Assembly (NCBI GenBank): GCA_002700865.1
Contig: PAFB01000016.1
Span: forward strand, 1 to 8,426
Reading direction: 5' to 3'
Source of the DNA: Rhodospirillaceae bacterium
GTDB lineage: Bacteria; Pseudomonadota; Alphaproteobacteria; UBA7985
DNA length: 8,426 nt
The position numbers were made by a program, and so were the translations under genes. Below, piece by piece: positions 6,421 to 8,426 of the stretch. The first letter of the stretch is position 1. Each line of letters opens with the position of its first letter. A model generated the notes under the pieces. The model was not told the DNA's origin and ran no database searches. It was given only the letters and a program-made list of their open reading frames with translations.

Positions 6421-7248
6421 ATGTCGCGTATCGTAGATATTTCTATTGGTGAAATTGAGGTTATTGCTCTTCGGGATGGCGAAGCAGCGGTACCGGCTGA
6501 TGTCCTGCTGAACCTCAGTGAAGATGATGCGGCGACCATTGCTGCCGACGAAAACAACAGCCTTTCCCAGACCAATATCAACGCTCACCTGATTCGGTCA
6601 GGTGACCGGGTTATGCTGGTCGATGCCGGTGCGCGCGAGTTGTTTGGTCCGACGTGCGGGTTCCTCATTGATGCACTCGCCGAGGCTGGGGTTTCACCCG
6701 GCGATGTTACGGACCTGTTCTTCACCCACTTGCACCCGGACCATGTCGCCGGCGCCTTGACCCCCGAGGGCGGCGCCGTTTTCGAAAATGCCGCCCTGAA
6801 GGTTGTTGACGCCGAACGCAGCTTTTGGACCGACGAGAGCTTTGATGCCGTAGAGGTTAACGGTGCTGATTGGGCTGGCTTGGCTCAGGCAGTTCTGAGT
6901 GCTTACGCAAACCAGGTCGAAAGCATCACATCCGATGGTGAATTGATGCCCGGTGTTACAGTCGTCAGCATTCCTGGTCACACACCTGGGCACGTGGGTT
7001 TTCGGGTGGATAGTGATTCGCAGAGCATGATTCATTTGGGTGATATTATGCATGTTCCAGTCATGCAGTTGATTGATCCGCGCGTAGCGACTGTTTTTGA
7101 CATCGATGGCGAGGCTGCATTGGCGTCCAGAATACGTATGCTCGACATGGTGAGTGCAGATCAGTTGCTCTGTACCAGTAGTCACATGCTGTCGCCAAAG
7201 TTTGCGCACATAGAGCGCGCCTCCACGGGTTACGCCGTCGTTCAATAG
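6421..7248 (+). CDS. Metallo-beta-lactamase-fold hydrolase, methyl parathion hydrolase/lactonase-like
   Basis: A predicted binuclear-metal hydrolase of 275 aa. Seen: the HxHxDH motif in THLHPDH (H103, H105, D107, H108), H187 in PGHTPGH, bridging D208 in LGDI, and H255 in SSHML, a complete ligand set. The stretch after D208 (HVPVMQLIDP...FDIDGEAALASR) and the ending HIERASTGY resemble the methyl parathion hydrolase/AidC-like branch, in which organophosphate hydrolases and some acyl-homoserine-lactone lactonases occur. The natural substrate cannot be read from sequence; lactone or ester hydrolysis is plausible, quorum quenching only a possibility. No signal peptide is evident, although several relatives are exported, so it is probably cytoplasmic. 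It has its own GGAGG and a candidate promoter, hence likely a single-gene unit. 44 bases downstream lies the left end of an IS element, so anything once linked behind it is separated. Confidence 0.9.
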   Translation: MSRIVDISIGEIEVIALRDGEAAVPADVLLNLSEDDAATIAADENNSLSQTNINAHLIRSGDRVMLVDAGARELFGPTCGFLIDALAEAGVSPGDVTDLFFTHLHPDHVAGALTPEGGAVFENAALKVVDAERSFWTDESFDAVEVNGADWAGLAQAVLSAYANQVESITSDGELMPGVTVVSIPGHTPGHVGFRVDSDSQSMIHLGDIMHVPVMQLIDPRVATVFDIDGEAALASRIRMLDMVSADQLLCTSSHMLSPKFAHIERASTGYAVVQ

Positions 7249-7334
7249 CTCGTTGGGTAGACCAGCCTGCGACGAGAGCGACAAACAGAGGGTGGAGTAC
7301 CCCCGAAAAGCGGTCCACCTTTTGATTTAGTATT

Positions 7335-7354
7335 GGCTCCTAAGAGAAGGAGCC
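7335..7354 (+). promoter_or_regulatory. Hairpin covering the orfA Shine-Dalgarno site
   Basis: GGCTCCT (7335-7341), loop AAGAGA, AGGAGCC (7348-7354): a perfect 7-bp stem. Its 3' arm contains AGGAG, which lies 4 bases before the presumed ancestral orfA start (7357). The fold would hide the SD in transcripts that read in from outside the element, a known way for IS elements (IS10, IS50) to limit transposase made from external promoters. No T-run follows, so it is not a terminator. Confidence 0.5.
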
Positions 7355-7356
7355 GG

Positions 7357-7577
7357 ATCACGGCTTAACGAGCCAAGCCAGAAGAGATCATTGCAAAGCT
7401 GAGAGAAGCCGAAGTTCGACTGAGCCAAGGCGAAAGCTTTGGCATGGCGGCCTCCAGGTTAATCAGGCCAAGCGGCTTAAGGACATGGAGAAGGAGAACG
7501 CCCGGCTTAGGAAAGCCATCTCTGATCTTATGCTGGATAAGCAGATCCTTGAGGAGGTCATCAAGGGAAAGTTCTAA
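7357..7577 (+). pseudogene. Disrupted IS3 orfA (transposase N-terminal, HTH/leucine zipper)
   Basis: Two parts of an OrfA protein can be read in different frames. The 5' part, 7369 to about 7446, gives RAKPEEIIAKLREAEVRLSQ and then GES, the classic start of IS407-group OrfA. The 3' part, from 7446, gives GGLQVNQAKRLKDMEKENAR and continues to KQILEEVIKGKF, ending TAA 7575-7577. The block normally between them (ACRxxGVxxxTYYRWRKEY, roughly 20 residues with the second helix of the HTH) is missing, so a deletion near 7441-7447 both removes DNA-binding residues and shifts the frame. In addition, an in-frame TAA occurs at 7366-7368 where a Lys codon (AAA) would fit, and ATC stands at 7357-7359 where an ATG would be correctly spaced from AGGAG. 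It cannot make a normal OrfA or OrfAB. Confidence 0.8.
7553..7577 (+). promoter_or_regulatory. Programmed -1 frameshift signal between orfA and orfB
   Basis: The heptamer G GGA AAG (7565-7571) fits X XXY YYZ in the orfA frame and lies one codon before the orfA stop (7575-7577). A GGAGG (7553-7557) sits 7 bases upstream, as in SD-stimulated -1 frameshifting. A slip moves the ribosome exactly into the orfB frame (GGG AAA GTT CTA). An imperfect palindrome at 7595-7612 (CACG-C-GGTCGACC-A-CGTG) follows. In this copy the signal is stranded because orfA upstream is broken. Confidence 0.55.
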
Positions 7578-8426
7578 GCCCCTCCCGCAAACGCCACGCG
7601 GTCGACCACGTGAAAGATGAGCTGGATGTTTCTGAACGCCGAGCGTGTCGTGTGGTCGTCCAGCACCGCTCAACACAACGAAGATTACCAACACCTCGGT
7701 CTGATCAAGCGAACCTCACTCAAGCCGTCATCACCTTGGCAGAGGACTATGGTCGCTACGGTTACCGTCGGATCACAGCACTGCTCAATCGAGAAGGCTG
7801 GCGGGTCAGTGTTGGGCGTGTCTACAGGATCTGGCGGCGTGAGGGGCTTAAAGTGCCGCAGAAACAGCCGAAACGAGGAAGGCTTTGGCTGAACGACGGG
7901 TCCTGTGTCCGTCTGAGGCCGGCCCACAAAGGGCACGTCTGGTCCTATGACTTCGTTCAAGACCGAACGCATGAAGGCAAGGTGTTTCGAATGCTCTGCA
8001 TCATTGATGAGTTCACACGGGAATGTCTCGCAATCAGGATTGAGCGGAGACTGAACTCCCGGGATGTCTTGGATGAACTAGGAGAGCTCTTTGTCCGTCA
8101 TGGACCGCCAGAGCACATTCGCTCAGACAACGGCCCAGAGTTCATCGCAACAGCCCTAAGGGAGTGGCTTGGACGGCTAGGCACTAAGACTTTGTACATA
8201 GAGCCAGGCAGCCCTTGGGAGAATGGGTACTGTGAGAGCTTCAACAGCAAGCTTCGAGACGAACTACTGGCTCGGGAGATCTTCTATGATCTGCGTGAAG
8301 CCAAAGCGCTCATCGAAGGCTGGAGGATCCACTACAACATCTACAGACCTCATTCGTCGCTTGGCTACAAGCCTCCAGCTCCGGTGACCGTCTTGCCCGC
8401 TTCGTTCATTCCGCCCTATAGAGGAA
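7553..8426 (+). CDS. IS3-family transposase OrfB, DDE integrase core, 3' end beyond window
   Basis: Catalyses strand cutting and joining of the IS, normally as the OrfAB fusion. The frame is open from 7553 (after TGA 7550-7552) to the last base, 291 codons. Seen: SPSRKRHAVDHVK near the start, the HTH_21-type segment YGRYGYRRITALLNREGW, then the rve core with D133 in SYDFVQD, D192 in IRSDNGPEF and E228 in GYCESF, giving exactly 35 residues between the last two (DD35E). The C-terminal HYNIYRPHSSLGYKPPAP is characteristic. No internal stop or frameshift appears, so the catalytic part is intact even though orfA is not. No good independent start is seen; expression is expected by -1 frameshift from orfA at 7565-7571. 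The last readable residues are IPPYRG, near the usual end of the protein. Confidence 0.88.

Larger units (their letters stand above)
7293..8426 (+). mobile_element. IS3-family (IS407-like) insertion sequence, right end outside window
   Basis: Organisation typical of IS3 elements: a short orfA encoding the helix-turn-helix/leucine-zipper part, then orfB in the -1 frame with the DDE integrase core. The left terminal repeat is proposed to begin TGGAGTACCCCC at 7293, with ...GGTCCACC ending about 7319; the form (TG start, C-run, GGTCCACC) resembles IS3 ends, but the matching right end is not in the window to confirm it. IS407-group elements usually duplicate 4 bases, predicting AGGG (7289-7292) as the left copy. 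orfA is broken, so this copy should not move on its own unless a relative supplies the protein in trans. Confidence 0.85.

Noticed and set aside
6694..7284. 196-codon minus-strand open frame
   Set aside because: Antisense to the MBL-fold hydrolase, whose motifs and RBS are clear; no recognisable product or start signal.

Overview
The window looks like a surface-polysaccharide locus and its accessory flank from a proteobacterium, most likely an alphaproteobacterium of the Rhodobacterales/roseobacter type. This is inferred from the rmlC-rmlB-rmlD-rmlA gene order with overlapping ATGA junctions, the GC-rich codon use in rmlB/rmlD, and the style of the IS3-family transposase. No rRNA or other marker gene is present to confirm the taxon.

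Layout: (1) 184-1723, plus strand: a SAM-dependent methyltransferase-like gene followed after 10 bases by a sulfotransferase-family gene, both AT-richer than the rml core and probably glycan-decorating or accessory. (2) 1834-5176, minus strand, convergent with the first pair: a complete dTDP-L-rhamnose operon read rmlC > rmlB > rmlD > rmlA, converting glucose-1-phosphate to dTDP-L-rhamnose. Two of its three junctions are 4-base ATGA overlaps. (3) 5183-5437, minus strand, directly upstream of rmlC: about 84 codons that read like a decayed and shortened GT1/DUF1972-type glycosyltransferase, plausibly a lost rhamnosyltransferase. (4) 5438-5854: an AT-rich stretch with no recognised gene. (5) 5855-6217: a DUF805 membrane protein. 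(6) 6421-7248: a metallo-beta-lactamase-fold hydrolase with all metal ligands, its own RBS and a plausible sigma70 promoter. (7) 7293 to the window end: an IS3-family (IS407-like) insertion sequence whose orfA is broken. Its orfB transposase core is open to the window edge and keeps a DD(35)E triad. The right end lies outside the window.

The rml genes supply activated rhamnose; glycosyltransferases elsewhere would add it to a surface glycan, and the sulfotransferase and methyltransferase could modify that glycan. That link is inferred from proximity. The DUF805 and hydrolase genes seem functionally separate. I see no convincing new defence or conflict system here. The observations most worth following are the glycosyltransferase remnant fused to the rml operon, the damaged IS with a readable frameshift signal and an SD-masking hairpin, and the atypical PAPS-loop of the sulfotransferase.
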